64,000 nucleotides of DNA from Azohydromonas caseinilytica (lineage in GTDB: Bacteria; Pseudomonadota; Gammaproteobacteria; Burkholderiales; Burkholderiaceae_C): positions 124,001 through 188,000 of the forward strand of contig NZ_JABBFW010000004.1 in assembly GCF_012927045.1 (NCBI RefSeq), given 5' to 3'. Shown here piece by piece: positions 52,767 to 62,539 of this stretch. Each line of letters begins with the position of its first letter. The first letter of the stretch is position 1. The translations under genes were made by a program, and so were the position numbers. Under the pieces are notes generated by a model, which saw only the letters and a list, made by a program, of their open reading frames with translations, did not search any database and was not told the origin of the DNA.

Positions 52767-54044
52767 ATGAGCAGCTTCCAACAGGGCCTCTCCGGCCTCA
52801 ATGCCTCCAGCAAGAACCTGGAAGTCATCGGCAACAACATTGCCAACGCCGGCACCTACGGGGCCAAGACCTCGCGTGCCGAGTTCTCGCACATGTACAC
52901 CTCGGCGCTGGGCAGTGCCGTGATGACGCAGGTGGGCGCCGGCGTGAGCGTGGACACCGTGTCGCAGCAGTTCACGCAGGGCAACATCTCCGACACCGGC
53001 GTGCCGACCGACCTGGCCATCAGCGGCGAGGGCTTCTTCCAGGTCAGCGACGGCGTCAACCCGGTGATGTACACCCGCAACGGCCAGTTCAAGGTCAACG
53101 ACAACGGCGAGATCGTCAACAACGACGGCCTGAACCTGCTGGGCTACCCGGCCAACGCCACCGGCCAGATCGTGCCCGGCGCGCTCCAGGCCCTGCGCCT
53201 GCCCACGGCCCCCCTGGCGGCCCGCGCCACGACCGAGATCACGCTGGCGGGCAACCTGAAGTCGGGCGCGACCGCGGTCCCGGCCGCCACGACCTTCGAT
53301 CCCACCGATCCCAGCACCTACACCAACGCCACCTCGCAGACGATCTACGACGCCAAGGGCGAGGCCGTTTCGCTGAACTACTACTTCCGCAAGACGCCCG
53401 TGGCCAACGAGTGGGATGTGTACCTGACCGCCAACGGCCAGAAATTCGACGGCGCGGCGGGGACGGGGCAGCTGGGGACGATGACGTTCACCGCCGACGG
53501 CACCGCGGTCGCCAGCACCAGCTGGCCCGCCGTCACGGCCGCGACCCCGCTGACCATCGCTGCCGTGCCCGCCAGCGGCACGACGCCGGCGACGATGCAG
53601 ATCGACCTGAGCAAGTTCGATCTCTCGGGCTTCCGGCAGCAGTCCTCCAGCTTCTCGGTCAACGACCCGGTGCAGGACGGCTACGCCCCGGGCAGCCTCT
53701 CGGGCGTGAGCTTCCAGGCCGACGGCACGGTGCTGGCGCAGTACACCAACGGCAAGAGCCTGGCCGTGGGGCAGCTGGAGCTGGCCAAGTTCCGCAACCC
53801 GCAGGGCCTGCAGCCGATGTCGGGCAACCTGTGGGCCGCGGCCCCGGCCGCGGGCGACCCCGTGCGCGGCGTGCCGGGCAACGGCGTGGTGGGCAAGCTG
53901 CGCGCCAGCGCGCTGGAGGAGTCCAACGTGGACATCGCCAACGAGCTGGTCAACATGATCACGGCGCAGCGCGCCTACCAGGCCAACGCCCAGACGATCA
54001 AGACGCAGGACCAGATCATGCAGACGCTGGTCAACCTGCGCTGA
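52767..54044 (+). CDS. flgE: Flagellar hook protein FlgE
   Basis: A 425-residue hook subunit, normal for betaproteobacteria. The N-terminus reads SSFQQGLSGLNASSKNLEVIGNNIANAGTYGAKTSRAEF and the C-terminus ALEESNVDIANELVNMITAQRAYQANAQTIKTQDQIMQTLVNLR, the axial helix pair. AAGGAAA precedes the ATG. It lies between the hook cap gene and flgF. Confidence 0.96.
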   Translation: MSSFQQGLSGLNASSKNLEVIGNNIANAGTYGAKTSRAEFSHMYTSALGSAVMTQVGAGVSVDTVSQQFTQGNISDTGVPTDLAISGEGFFQVSDGVNPVMYTRNGQFKVNDNGEIVNNDGLNLLGYPANATGQIVPGALQALRLPTAPLAARATTEITLAGNLKSGATAVPAATTFDPTDPSTYTNATSQTIYDAKGEAVSLNYYFRKTPVANEWDVYLTANGQKFDGAAGTGQLGTMTFTADGTAVASTSWPAVTAATPLTIAAVPASGTTPATMQIDLSKFDLSGFRQQSSSFSVNDPVQDGYAPGSLSGVSFQADGTVLAQYTNGKSLAVGQLELAKFRNPQGLQPMSGNLWAAAPAAGDPVRGVPGNGVVGKLRASALEESNVDIANELVNMITAQRAYQANAQTIKTQDQIMQTLVNLR

Positions 54045-54093
54045 GCGCTGAAGCCCGCACCGCAAGCACAGCAACACAAAGGAAGGCGCCGGC

Positions 54094-54825
54094 ATGGACC
54101 GCGTGATCTATCTCTCCATGTCCGGAGCCAAGGCGGCGCTGCAGCGCCACGAGGTGCTGGCCAACAACCTGGCCAACGTCTCGACCAACGGCTTCCGCGC
54201 CGAAATGGCCGCCTTCCGCGCGGTGCCCATCAACGGCGACGGCGCCAGCACCCGCGTGCCGGCGCTGGAGACCACCGTGGGCTACAACCCCGAGCCGGGC
54301 CCGGTGCAGACCACCGGGCGCAACCTGGACGTGGCCATGGTGGGCCAGTCCTGGCTGGCGGTGCAGGGCCTGGACGGCACCGAGGCCTACACCCGCGCGG
54401 GCTCGCTGGAGGTGGATGCGCAGGGCACGCTCGTCACCCGCAACGGCCTGCCCGTGCTGGGTGACGGCGGCCCGGTGACGGTGCCGCCCGACACCACGCT
54501 GGCCATCGGCAGCGACGGCACGATCAGCGCCACCGGCACCGACGGGCGCACCACCACGGTGGGCCGGCTCAAGCTGGTCACGCCCGATGCGCCGCTGGTG
54601 CGCGGCACCGACGGGCTGTTCCGCGGCGCCGCCGGCGACCTACCCGCCGACCCCGGCGCGCGGCTCGCCGACGGGGCGCTGGAGGGCAGCAACGTCAGCC
54701 CGGTGGAGACCATGGTGGCCATGATCGCCGCCTCGCGCCAGTTCGAGCAGCAGCTCAAGCTGATGCAGACCATCGAGCGCCAGGAGCAGACGGCGCAGAA
54801 GCTGCTGTCCAGCAGCGGCGGCTGA
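54094..54825 (+). CDS. flgF: Flagellar proximal rod protein FlgF
   Basis: A 243-residue rod protein with the paired axial motifs ([24 protein letters not shown] near the start; [45 protein letters not shown] at the end). The start follows AAAGGAAGG at a good distance. It is the last gene before a 208-base gap with a candidate sigma-28 promoter. Confidence 0.95.
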   Translation: MDRVIYLSMSGAKAALQRHEVLANNLANVSTNGFRAEMAAFRAVPINGDGASTRVPALETTVGYNPEPGPVQTTGRNLDVAMVGQSWLAVQGLDGTEAYTRAGSLEVDAQGTLVTRNGLPVLGDGGPVTVPPDTTLAIGSDGTISATGTDGRTTTVGRLKLVTPDAPLVRGTDGLFRGAAGDLPADPGARLADGALEGSNVSPVETMVAMIAASRQFEQQLKLMQTIERQEQTAQKLLSSSGG

Positions 54826-54923
54826 GCGCCGTCCGACCCGCGCCGCGCCGCGCCGCGCGCCGCCACGCCGCCCCCGCCGGGCGGCGTTCGCGCTTCGTAG
54901 GCGTGCGCAGTTCACGCCCCGGC

Positions 54924-54950
54924 TCAAGAAGGGCGCGGCGCGGCCGATAT
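54924..54950 (+). promoter_or_regulatory. Candidate sigma-28 promoter upstream of flgG
   Basis: TCAA at 54924-54927, a 15-base spacer and GCCGATAT at 54943-54950. The flgG ATG at 55034 is 84 bases downstream. It would let FliA reinforce flgG and the genes after it, which include the late genes flgK and flgL. Confidence 0.7.
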
Positions 54951-55033
54951 GCAGAGCAAACACGGCCCTTTTCGCACGCTGCCCGGGGCCGCCGGCGCGG
55001 GAAGATCGCCCGCACCTTCGAGGAGAACTTCCC

Positions 55034-55816
55034 ATGATCCGTTCGCTGTGGATCGCCAAGACCGGTATGGAAGCCCAGCAGACCCGGCTGGACGTCATCA
55101 CGCACAACTTGGCCAACGTCTCGACCAACGGCTACAAGCGCACCAGCGCCGTGTTCGAGGACCTGATGTACCAGAACCTGCGCCAGAGCGGCGCGGCCAG
55201 CACCGAGCAGACGCAGCTGCCCACGGGGCTGCAGCTCGGCCTGGGCGTGCGCCCGGTGGCCACGGTGCGCAACTTCACCACGGGCAACCTGCAGGACACC
55301 GGCCGGGACCTGGACATCGCCATCAAGGGCCGGGGCTTCTTCCAGATCCAGATGCCTGACGGCACCACGGCCTACACGCGCGACGGCGCCTTCCAGCTCG
55401 ACGCCAACGGCCAGATCGTCACCAACGACGGCTACCCGGTGCAGCCCGGCATCACCGTGCCGGCCAACGCCACCAAGGTTTCGATCTCGGCCGACGGCAT
55501 CGTCAGCGCCACCATCCCGGGCCAGGCCGCGCCGCAGCAGCTGGGGCAGCTGCAGCTGGCGCAGTTCGTCAACCCGCCGGGACTGGAGCCGCAGGGCCAG
55601 AACCTCTTCGTCGAGACGGCCGCCTCGGGCACGCCCACCACCGGCGCGCCCAACGGCAACGGCCTGGGCGGGCTGCAGCAGGGCTTCGTCGAGACCTCCA
55701 ACGTCAGCGTGGTGGAGGAGCTGGTGACGATGATCCAGACCCAGCGCGCCTACGAGATCAACTCCAAGGCGGTCTCGACCTCGGACCAGATGCTGGCCAA
55801 GCTGTCCCAGCTCTGA
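55034..55816 (+). CDS. flgG: Flagellar distal rod protein FlgG
   Basis: A 260-residue protein, the usual FlgG length. It begins [36 protein letters not shown] and ends [41 protein letters not shown]. FlgG makes the distal rod. GAGGAGAA is a strong ribosome site nine bases before the ATG. Confidence 0.97.
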   Translation: MIRSLWIAKTGMEAQQTRLDVITHNLANVSTNGYKRTSAVFEDLMYQNLRQSGAASTEQTQLPTGLQLGLGVRPVATVRNFTTGNLQDTGRDLDIAIKGRGFFQIQMPDGTTAYTRDGAFQLDANGQIVTNDGYPVQPGITVPANATKVSISADGIVSATIPGQAAPQQLGQLQLAQFVNPPGLEPQGQNLFVETAASGTPTTGAPNGNGLGGLQQGFVETSNVSVVEELVTMIQTQRAYEINSKAVSTSDQMLAKLSQL

Positions 55817-55848
55817 AGCTGATGCGCCTGTCCGCACGAGGCCGATTC

Positions 55849-56535
55849 ATGAAGTACCTGCGCCACTGGCCCGGTGTCGCGCTGCTGGCGCTGGCGGGCT
55901 GCGCTTCGGTGGACGAGTACCGCGCCCCGCGCGTGGACATGCCCGACACCCACCCGGTGCTGCCCCAGGTGGCGCCGCCGCCGGCCACCGCCAACGGCGC
56001 CATCTTCCAGGCCGGCGCCTACCGGCCGCTGTTCGAGGACCACCGCGCGCGGCTGCCCGGCGACACGCTGACGGTGCAGATCGTCGAGGCCGTCAGCGCC
56101 AGCCAGAAGTCCACCAGCTCCGTGGACAAGAGCGGGCAGGTCAGCGCCGGCGTGAGCTCGCTGCCGCTGATCAACCGCGACTCGCCGCTGCTGGGCCGGC
56201 TGGGCGCCGGGGCCAACTCCAGCAACACCTTCGCCGGCCAGGGCGCCACCGAGAGCAGCAACGACTTCTCCGGGACCATCACCGCCATGGTCACGGGCGT
56301 GCTGCCCAACGGGCACCTGCTGATCACGGGCGAGAAGCAGATCGGCGTCAATGCCAACGTGGACGTGCTGCGCTTCTCGGGCCAGGTCGATCCGCGCGCC
56401 ATCCTGGCCGGCAACGTCGTGCCCAGCTCGCGCATCGCCAACGTGCGCCTGGAGCACCGCAGCCGCGGCCAGCAGGCCGACGCGCAGCTCATGGGGCTGC
56501 TGGGTCGCTTCTTCCTCAGCGTGCTGCCTTTCTGA
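55849..56535 (+). CDS. flgH: Flagellar L-ring lipoprotein FlgH
   Basis: A 228-residue outer-membrane lipoprotein if started at the ATG at 55849, giving [18 protein letters not shown] with the lipobox LALAGC and acyl Cys at residue 18. The ribosome-like ACGAGG is eight bases upstream. An ATG at 55822, five bases after the flgG stop, would add nine residues. Conserved FlgH parts are [53 protein letters not shown], and the C-terminal [10 protein letters not shown]. Confidence 0.95.
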   Translation: MKYLRHWPGVALLALAGCASVDEYRAPRVDMPDTHPVLPQVAPPPATANGAIFQAGAYRPLFEDHRARLPGDTLTVQIVEAVSASQKSTSSVDKSGQVSAGVSSLPLINRDSPLLGRLGAGANSSNTFAGQGATESSNDFSGTITAMVTGVLPNGHLLITGEKQIGVNANVDVLRFSGQVDPRAILAGNVVPSSRIANVRLEHRSRGQQADAQLMGLLGRFFLSVLPF

Positions 56536-56546
56536 GCCTTGTCGTG

Positions 56547-57677
56547 ATGTTCCACCTCTTCCGCCCGCTGCAGCGCCTGCTGCCCGCCACGGCCCTGCTG
56601 GGCGCGCTGCTGCTGGCGCTGCCGCACGCGGCCCAGGCCGTGCGCCTGAAGGAAATCGCCGCCGTGCAGGGCGTGCGCAACAACCAGCTCGTGGGCTACG
56701 GCCTGGTGGTGGGCCTGGACGGCACCGGCGACCAGACCACGCAGACGCCGTTCACCACGCAGAGCCTCAACGCCATGCTGCAGCAGATGGGCGTGACGGT
56801 GCCCCCGGGCACCAACATGCAGCTGCGCAACGTGGCGGCGGTGATGGTGACGGCGGTGCTGCCGCCGTTCGCGCTGCCGGGCCAGGCCATCGACGTCAAC
56901 GTCTCCTCGATGGGCAACGCCAAGAGCCTGCGCGGCGGCACGCTGGTGGCCACGCCGCTCAAGGGCGCCGACGGCCAGATCTACGCCCTGGCGCAGGGCA
57001 ACCTGGTGGTGGGCGGCGCCGGCGCCTCGGCCAACGGCTCCAAGGTGCAGATCAACCACCTCAGCGCCGGGCGCATCCCCGAGGGCGCCACCGTCGAGCG
57101 CGAGGTGGCCACGCCGCTGCAGCAGGGCGACGCGCTGCACCTGGGCCTCAATGCGGCCGATTTCGACACCGCGCGCCAGGTGGCGCGCAGCATCAACCGC
57201 GCCAAGGGCGAGGGCACGGCGCAGGCGCTGGACGGCCGCGTGGTGCGCGTGCGCATGCCCGTGAGCCCCGACGCGCGCGTGGCCTTCCTGGCCGACATCG
57301 AGAACCTGCAGGTCGAGCTGGCGCGGCCGGCGGCCAAGGTGGTGCTCAACGCGCGCACCGGCTCGGTGGTGATGAACGAGGCCGTGACGCTGGGCGCCTG
57401 CGCCGTGGCGCACGGCAGCCTGTCGGTGACCATCAACACCACGCCCCAGGTGAGCCAGCCCAACCCGTTCGGGCAGGGCCAGACGGTGGTGACGCAGAAG
57501 TCCGACATCTCCATCACGCAGCAGGGCGGGGCGCTGGTGGAGCTGCCCGCGGGGGCGCGGCTGGCCGACGTGGTCAAGGCCCTCAACCTGCTCGGCGCCA
57601 CGCCGCAGGACCTGCTGGCCATCCTGCAGGCCATGAAGACGGCCGGCGCCCTCAATGCCGAACTGGAGGTGATCTGA
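56547..57677 (+). CDS. flgI: Flagellar P-ring protein FlgI
   Basis: A 376-residue periplasmic protein. The signal peptide is [21 protein letters not shown]. The mature protein begins [39 protein letters not shown], a strongly conserved FlgI block, and ends [31 protein letters not shown]. It forms the peptidoglycan-level bushing with the help of FlgA. A GTG codon directly before the ATG (56544) is an equivalent start. Confidence 0.97.
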   Translation: MFHLFRPLQRLLPATALLGALLLALPHAAQAVRLKEIAAVQGVRNNQLVGYGLVVGLDGTGDQTTQTPFTTQSLNAMLQQMGVTVPPGTNMQLRNVAAVMVTAVLPPFALPGQAIDVNVSSMGNAKSLRGGTLVATPLKGADGQIYALAQGNLVVGGAGASANGSKVQINHLSAGRIPEGATVEREVATPLQQGDALHLGLNAADFDTARQVARSINRAKGEGTAQALDGRVVRVRMPVSPDARVAFLADIENLQVELARPAAKVVLNARTGSVVMNEAVTLGACAVAHGSLSVTINTTPQVSQPNPFGQGQTVVTQKSDISITQQGGALVELPAGARLADVVKALNLLGATPQDLLAILQAMKTAGALNAELEVI

Positions 57678-57717
57678 TGCATCCGAGCCGCGCATCCGTC
57701 GCCGGGGGGAACGCCTG

Positions 57718-58626
57718 ATGGCCCTTCCGCCCAGCAGCGCCGCGCCCGTGGGGCTGGCCGCCGACTCGCGCTCCCTGGACTCGCTGCGCAGCAGCGCCGC
57801 GCGCGACCCGCGCGGCGCGGCCAAGGCGGTGGCCAAGCAGTTCGAGGCCCTGTTCATGCAGGAGCTCATGAAGAGCATGCGCGCCTCGACCGAGGCCAGC
57901 GGGCTGCTCGACAACGAGGGCACGCAGCTCGGCAACGAGCTGCTGGACAAGCAGATCGCGACCCAGGTCAGCGGGCTGCCCGGCGGGCTGGCCGACGCCA
58001 TCGCGCGCCAGATCGAGCGCGGCATGGGACTGTCGCGTGCGCAGGACGCCAGCGGCGCCGTGGCCGCGCCGCTGCCCGCGCGGGCGGCCGGCGCGCCAGT
58101 GCGCGACGGCAACGCCGCCGCCGCGACGCCGGGCGACGCCGTGTCCGGTAACGCCAAGGCGCAGGAGTTCGTGGCCGCCAACCTCAACGCCGCGCGCGCG
58201 GCCGAGGCCAGCACCGGCATCCCGGCGGCGTTCATGATCGCGCAGGCCGCGCACGAGACCGGCTGGGGCCGGCGCGACATCCGCATGGCCGACGGCAGCG
58301 CCTCGAACAACCTGTTCGGCATCAAGGCCGGCCCGGGCTGGAAGGGTGCGGTGGCCGAAGTGCGCACCACGGAATACGTGGACGGGCAGCCGCGCTCGGT
58401 GGTGGCGCGCTTCCGCGCCTACGCCAGCCGCGAGGAGTCCTTCGCCGACTACGCGCGCCTGATGAAGACGAGCCCGCGCTACGCGCCGGTGCTGGCCAAT
58501 GCCGGCAGCGCCCAGGGCTTCGCGCAGGGATTGCAGCGCGCGGGCTACGCCACCGACCCGGCCTACGCCGACAAGCTCGGCCGCGTCATCAACACCACGC
58601 TGCGGCTGCAGCGCGCGCTGATCTGA
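57718..58626 (+). CDS. flgJ: Rod cap and peptidoglycan hydrolase FlgJ
   Basis: A 302-residue two-domain protein. The N-terminal rod-cap part is AKAVAKQFEALFMQELMKSMRAST and DNEGTQLGNELLDKQIATQ. From about residue 155 comes a glucosaminidase-type domain with the catalytic Glu in AQAAHETGWGRRDI and the following NNLFGIKAG. It opens the cell wall for the rod. An Ala/Pro-rich linker of about 40 residues joins the domains. Confidence 0.96.
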   Translation: MALPPSSAAPVGLAADSRSLDSLRSSAARDPRGAAKAVAKQFEALFMQELMKSMRASTEASGLLDNEGTQLGNELLDKQIATQVSGLPGGLADAIARQIERGMGLSRAQDASGAVAAPLPARAAGAPVRDGNAAAATPGDAVSGNAKAQEFVAANLNAARAAEASTGIPAAFMIAQAAHETGWGRRDIRMADGSASNNLFGIKAGPGWKGAVAEVRTTEYVDGQPRSVVARFRAYASREESFADYARLMKTSPRYAPVLANAGSAQGFAQGLQRAGYATDPAYADKLGRVINTTLRLQRALI

Positions 58627-58657
58627 CAGCACAACCGAACAAGAACGGAACCCCCGC

Positions 58658-60703
58658 ATGGCCATCTCCCTGTTCTCCATTGCCGGGCGCGCGATGAGCG
58701 CCAGCTACGCCGCCCTCCAGACCACCAGCCACAACGTCGCCAACGCCAGCGTGCAGGGGTATTCGCGCCAGCGGGTGGAACAGGAGGCCGTGATGGGCAG
58801 GCGCGCCGGCGCGGGCTTCATCGGCGCGGGCGTCAACGTCACGACCGTCAGCCGCGCGCACAGCGAGTTCCTCACGCGCGAGGCCCGGTCCTCGACCTCG
58901 CTGGCCGCGCTGGACAGCACGCACCTGGAGCTGCTGTCGAGCCTGGAGGATGCCTTCCCCACCGGCGAAGGCGGCGTGGGCCAGGCCGTGACCGATCTCT
59001 TCAGCGCCTTCTCCGACCTGGCGAGCTATCCCGCCGACACCAGCGCGCGCGAGGCAGTGCTGGCGCGCGCGGACGAGCTGGCCCAGCGCTTCGCCACCGC
59101 CGGCGAGCACATCGACGCGCTGCAGTCCGGCGTGGTGACGGACCTGCGCAACTCGGTGAGCAGCATCAACCAGCTCAGCGGCAACATCGCCCGGCTCAAC
59201 CAGGAAATTGCCGGGCTGCAGGCGCAGGGCCAGGCGCCCAATGACCTGCTGGACAAGCGCGACCAGATGCTCCAGGAGCTCAGCGGCTTCCTGCCGATCA
59301 CCACCATCGCCGCGGACGACGGCTCGGTGGGCGTGTTCACCGCCGGCGGCCAGCGCCTGGTGCTGGGCAAGGAGGCCGCCAAGCTGGAAGTGCAGTCCGA
59401 CAGCCTGGACCCCTCGCGCGCCACGCTGGGACTGCGCGAGGCCAACGGCACCGTGATCCGGCTCGACAGCACGGCGCTGTCGGCCGGCGGCTCCGTGGGC
59501 GCGATGCTGCGCTTCCAGAACCAGGACCTGGTGGCCGCGCGCAACAGCCTGGGCCAGATGGCCACGGCGCTGTCGGCGCGCATGAACCAGCAGCAGGCCC
59601 GCGGCCTGGACCTGGGCAGCCCCTCCGGCGCCGGGCAGGCGCTGTTCACCGACTTCGTACAGCAGTCGCAGAGCGGCGCGCTGACGGGCCGGCCCGACAC
59701 GCGCAACAGCCGCGACGCCTCGGGCAACCCCGTTGCCACGGTCGAGATCCACATCGACGACGCCTCGCTGCTGGAGGCCGCGGAGTACACGCTGGAGACG
59801 CAGGCGGACGGCAGCTTCGTCATGACCCGCGGCAGCGACGGCGAGCGCTTCCTCTCCGCCGACGGCTCCAGCTTCACGCGCGCGACGGTCACGCCGCCGG
59901 CGACCTCGGACTTCCACCCCGGCTTCACGCTGGCCATCAGCGGCCCTCCGGCGCCGGGCGACCGCTTCCTGCTGCAGCCCGTGGGGCAGTCGGCCCTGAA
60001 CATCCGCCGCGTGCTCGACAACCCGCGCGGCCTGGCCGCGTCCGCGCCCATCACGGCCACGGCCACGGCCGGCAACACCGGCACCGCCACGGTGGGCTCG
60101 CTCACCGTGACCGCCAGCAGCTTCGACCCGACGCGCAAGCTGCAGGGCACCGTGACCTTCACCGACGACAGCGGCGGCTACACCTACGACTGGCAGCAGC
60201 TGGATGCGAGCAACACGGTGGTGGCCAGCGGCACGGCCTCGGGCACCTGGGCCAGCGGCAAGGCCGTGGACCTGGACGGCTTCGCCGAGCTCAAGCTCTC
60301 GGGCAGCCCCAAGGCCGGCGACACCATCGGCATCGCGACCACCCCCTACCCCGGCAGGAACAACGGCAACGCGCAGGCGCTGACCGCGCTGCGCACCGAA
60401 ACGCTGGTGGGCCGCGACTGGACCAGCGGCGGCAACACCGGCGGCGCCACGGCCACGGACGCCTACGCCGCGGCGCTGGCGGACGTGGGCACGCGGGTGC
60501 AGAGCGCGGAGTTCGCCAGCGACATCTCCTCCGCCGCGGCCACGGCCGCGCTGGAGCGGCGCGATTCGGTCAGCGGCGTCGATCTCGACGAGGAGGCGGC
60601 GCGGCTGCTGGAATTCCAGAAGAGCTACCAGGCCGCGGCCAAGGTGCTGCAGACGGCGCAGGCGGTGTTCGACGCGCTGTTGGACGCCACCTCGGGACGC
60701 TGA
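58658..60703 (+). CDS. flgK: Hook-filament junction protein FlgK
   Basis: A 681-residue protein. The N-terminus is MAISLFSIAGRAMSASYAAL with TTSHNVANASVQGYSRQRVE, and the C-terminus VSGVDLDEEAARLLEFQKSYQAAAKVLQTAQAVFDALLD, both typical. The central region (about 330-600) is long and variable, with Thr/Ala-rich beta-type sequence. FlgK is the first junction protein between hook and filament and is escorted by FlgN. It is longer than the enteric version (about 550). Confidence 0.96.
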   Translation: MAISLFSIAGRAMSASYAALQTTSHNVANASVQGYSRQRVEQEAVMGRRAGAGFIGAGVNVTTVSRAHSEFLTREARSSTSLAALDSTHLELLSSLEDAFPTGEGGVGQAVTDLFSAFSDLASYPADTSAREAVLARADELAQRFATAGEHIDALQSGVVTDLRNSVSSINQLSGNIARLNQEIAGLQAQGQAPNDLLDKRDQMLQELSGFLPITTIAADDGSVGVFTAGGQRLVLGKEAAKLEVQSDSLDPSRATLGLREANGTVIRLDSTALSAGGSVGAMLRFQNQDLVAARNSLGQMATALSARMNQQQARGLDLGSPSGAGQALFTDFVQQSQSGALTGRPDTRNSRDASGNPVATVEIHIDDASLLEAAEYTLETQADGSFVMTRGSDGERFLSADGSSFTRATVTPPATSDFHPGFTLAISGPPAPGDRFLLQPVGQSALNIRRVLDNPRGLAASAPITATATAGNTGTATVGSLTVTASSFDPTRKLQGTVTFTDDSGGYTYDWQQLDASNTVVASGTASGTWASGKAVDLDGFAELKLSGSPKAGDTIGIATTPYPGRNNGNAQALTALRTETLVGRDWTSGGNTGGATATDAYAAALADVGTRVQSAEFASDISSAAATAALERRDSVSGVDLDEEAARLLEFQKSYQAAAKVLQTAQAVFDALLDATSGR

Positions 60704-60794
60704 CGCGCCGCCTCGCTCGCGCCCACCGTATCGCCCTTGACTTCGACATGAACCACGACACCCGCGCCGCCGGCCGCGCGGCCAGGAGCCAGCC

Positions 60795-62009
60795 ATGAGG
60801 ATCGCCACCCTTACCGCCCACCAGAGCAGCGTCAACTCGCTGCAGGAGCGCAAGCGCCGCCTGAACGAGGCGCAGGAGCACCTCGACAGCCAGAAGCGCG
60901 TGCTGCGCGCCAGCGACGATCCGGTGGCCGCCGCGCAGGCCGAGCGGGCCCGCGCGCGCGCGGCGCTAAGCGAGTCGCAGCAGCGTGCCGTGAACGCCAG
61001 CCGCGCCGCCATGAACCAGGCCGACTCGGCGCTGGGCAACGTCACCGAGCTGCTGACCCAGGTGCGCGAGACGCTGGTGGGCGCGGGCAACGGCATCCAC
61101 AGCGACGCCGAGCGCGCCGTCACGGCACAGCAGCTGCAATCGCTGCGCGACCAGCTGCTGGCGCTGGCCAACAGCGACGACGGCGCGGGCAACTTCCTGT
61201 TCGGCGGCCAGGGCTCGAGCACGCCGCCGTTCACGGACGGCGCCGCGGGCGTGGTCTTCCACGGCACGGCCGGCAGCCAGACCACCGCCACCGAGGGCCT
61301 GCCGCTGAGCCTGGACGGGCAGTCGGCCTGGCTGCGGGCGCCGGACGGCAACGGGTTCTTCAAGGCCACCAACGCCAACAGCACCACCGCCTCGTCCGAT
61401 GGCGGCCGTGTCACCGACCCGTCCACCTTCTTCGCCCAGACCGCGCCGACGACGACCTACCAGGTGCAGTTCAGCGTCGTCGGTGGCGTCACCACCTACA
61501 CCGTGTCCAAGGACGGCGCGGCCATGGGGCCGGCGCAGACCTGGACCGGCAGCGGCTCCGGTGCCAAGAGCATCGAGTTCGACGGCATGAGCCTGGGCAT
61601 CGGCGGCACGCCCGCCGACGGCGACACCTTCGACGTGCGCATGTCGCAGCCCTCGCAGAGCATCTTCGACACGCTGGACCGCGCCATCGCCGAGCTCAAG
61701 ACCACGGGGCGCACCAACGCCCAGGTGAGCCAGACGCTGGGCGACGCGCTCACGGGGCTCACGGCCTCGGAGAACGCGCTGAGCGGGCTGCGCAGCCGCG
61801 TGGGCCTGGCGCTCAACCGTGCCGACGCGGCCGAGGATCGCAGCGCCGACCTCAAGCTCCAGGCCGAGGATCAGCGCAGCGTCGCGGAAGACCTGGACCC
61901 GGTCCAGGCCATCGCGGACCTGCAGCTGCAGAAGACCAACTACGAGATGGCGCTGCAGACCTACGCGGCGGTGCAGAAGCTCTCGCTGTTCAACTACATC
62001 GGCGGCTGA
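60795..62009 (+). CDS. flgL: Hook-filament junction protein FlgL
   Basis: A 404-residue flagellin-related protein. The N-terminus (MRIATLTAHQSSVNSLQERKRRLNEAQEHLDSQKRVLRASDDPVAAAQAERARA) and the C-terminal helix (DPVQAIADLQLQKTNYEMALQTYAAVQKLSLFNYI) are typical of FlgL. It joins FlgK to the filament. AGGAG stands seven bases before the ATG. It is the last structural gene of the flg run. Confidence 0.96.
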   Translation: MRIATLTAHQSSVNSLQERKRRLNEAQEHLDSQKRVLRASDDPVAAAQAERARARAALSESQQRAVNASRAAMNQADSALGNVTELLTQVRETLVGAGNGIHSDAERAVTAQQLQSLRDQLLALANSDDGAGNFLFGGQGSSTPPFTDGAAGVVFHGTAGSQTTATEGLPLSLDGQSAWLRAPDGNGFFKATNANSTTASSDGGRVTDPSTFFAQTAPTTTYQVQFSVVGGVTTYTVSKDGAAMGPAQTWTGSGSGAKSIEFDGMSLGIGGTPADGDTFDVRMSQPSQSIFDTLDRAIAELKTTGRTNAQVSQTLGDALTGLTASENALSGLRSRVGLALNRADAAEDRSADLKLQAEDQRSVAEDLDPVQAIADLQLQKTNYEMALQTYAAVQKLSLFNYIGG

Positions 62010-62139
62010 TCCCGGGCGCGGCGCGGCGCGTGGCGGCCGGTGGCCCGGCGCGCCGCGGAGTAGGCCGCAATCTTGCCGTTGCCTGCTTTGCCGCCCGGCA
62101 CGGCAGAATGCAGTGCAACACGCCAAGCAAGCGCCCGAC

Positions 62140-62535
62140 ATGACCGAAAACGATCCCTCGCAGGCCCTGCTGGCCGCGCTGAGCCCACCGCTGGACGCCC
62201 AGGCCCTGCAGCGGCTCAACGAACTCGATCCCGGCGGTCGCCATGGCCTGCTGCCCAAGGTGCTGCGGACCTTCGACAGCTCCTCGCGGCGGCTGCTGGA
62301 GCAGCTGGTGGCCGCGCGCGCCGCGGGCGACCTGGACGGGCAGCGCATGGTGGCGCATACGCTGAAGTCCTCCTCGATGAGCGTGGGCGCGCTGCGGCTG
62401 TCGCAGCTGTGCGCCGACGCCGAGCAGCGCCTGCGCGAGCAGCGCACCGAGGGCCTGCCGGCGCTGCTCGACGACCTGGAATCCGAGTGCCGGCAGCTGC
62501 TGAACACCTTGCAGCCGCTGCTGCCTGACGCCTGA
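62140..62535 (+). CDS. Hpt-domain phosphotransfer protein
   Basis: A 131-residue helical protein starting MTENDPSQALLAALS. The Hpt phosphorylation motif AHTLKSSSMSVGA is present, with the acceptor His near residue 71. It would take a phosphate from a hybrid kinase and pass it to a receiver domain. The next gene, four bases downstream, begins with such a receiver, so the pair may form a relay into c-di-GMP metabolism. No cognate kinase is in the window. Confidence 0.88.
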   Translation: MTENDPSQALLAALSPPLDAQALQRLNELDPGGRHGLLPKVLRTFDSSSRRLLEQLVAARAAGDLDGQRMVAHTLKSSSMSVGALRLSQLCADAEQRLREQRTEGLPALLDDLESECRQLLNTLQPLLPDA

Positions 62536-62539
62536 GCCG

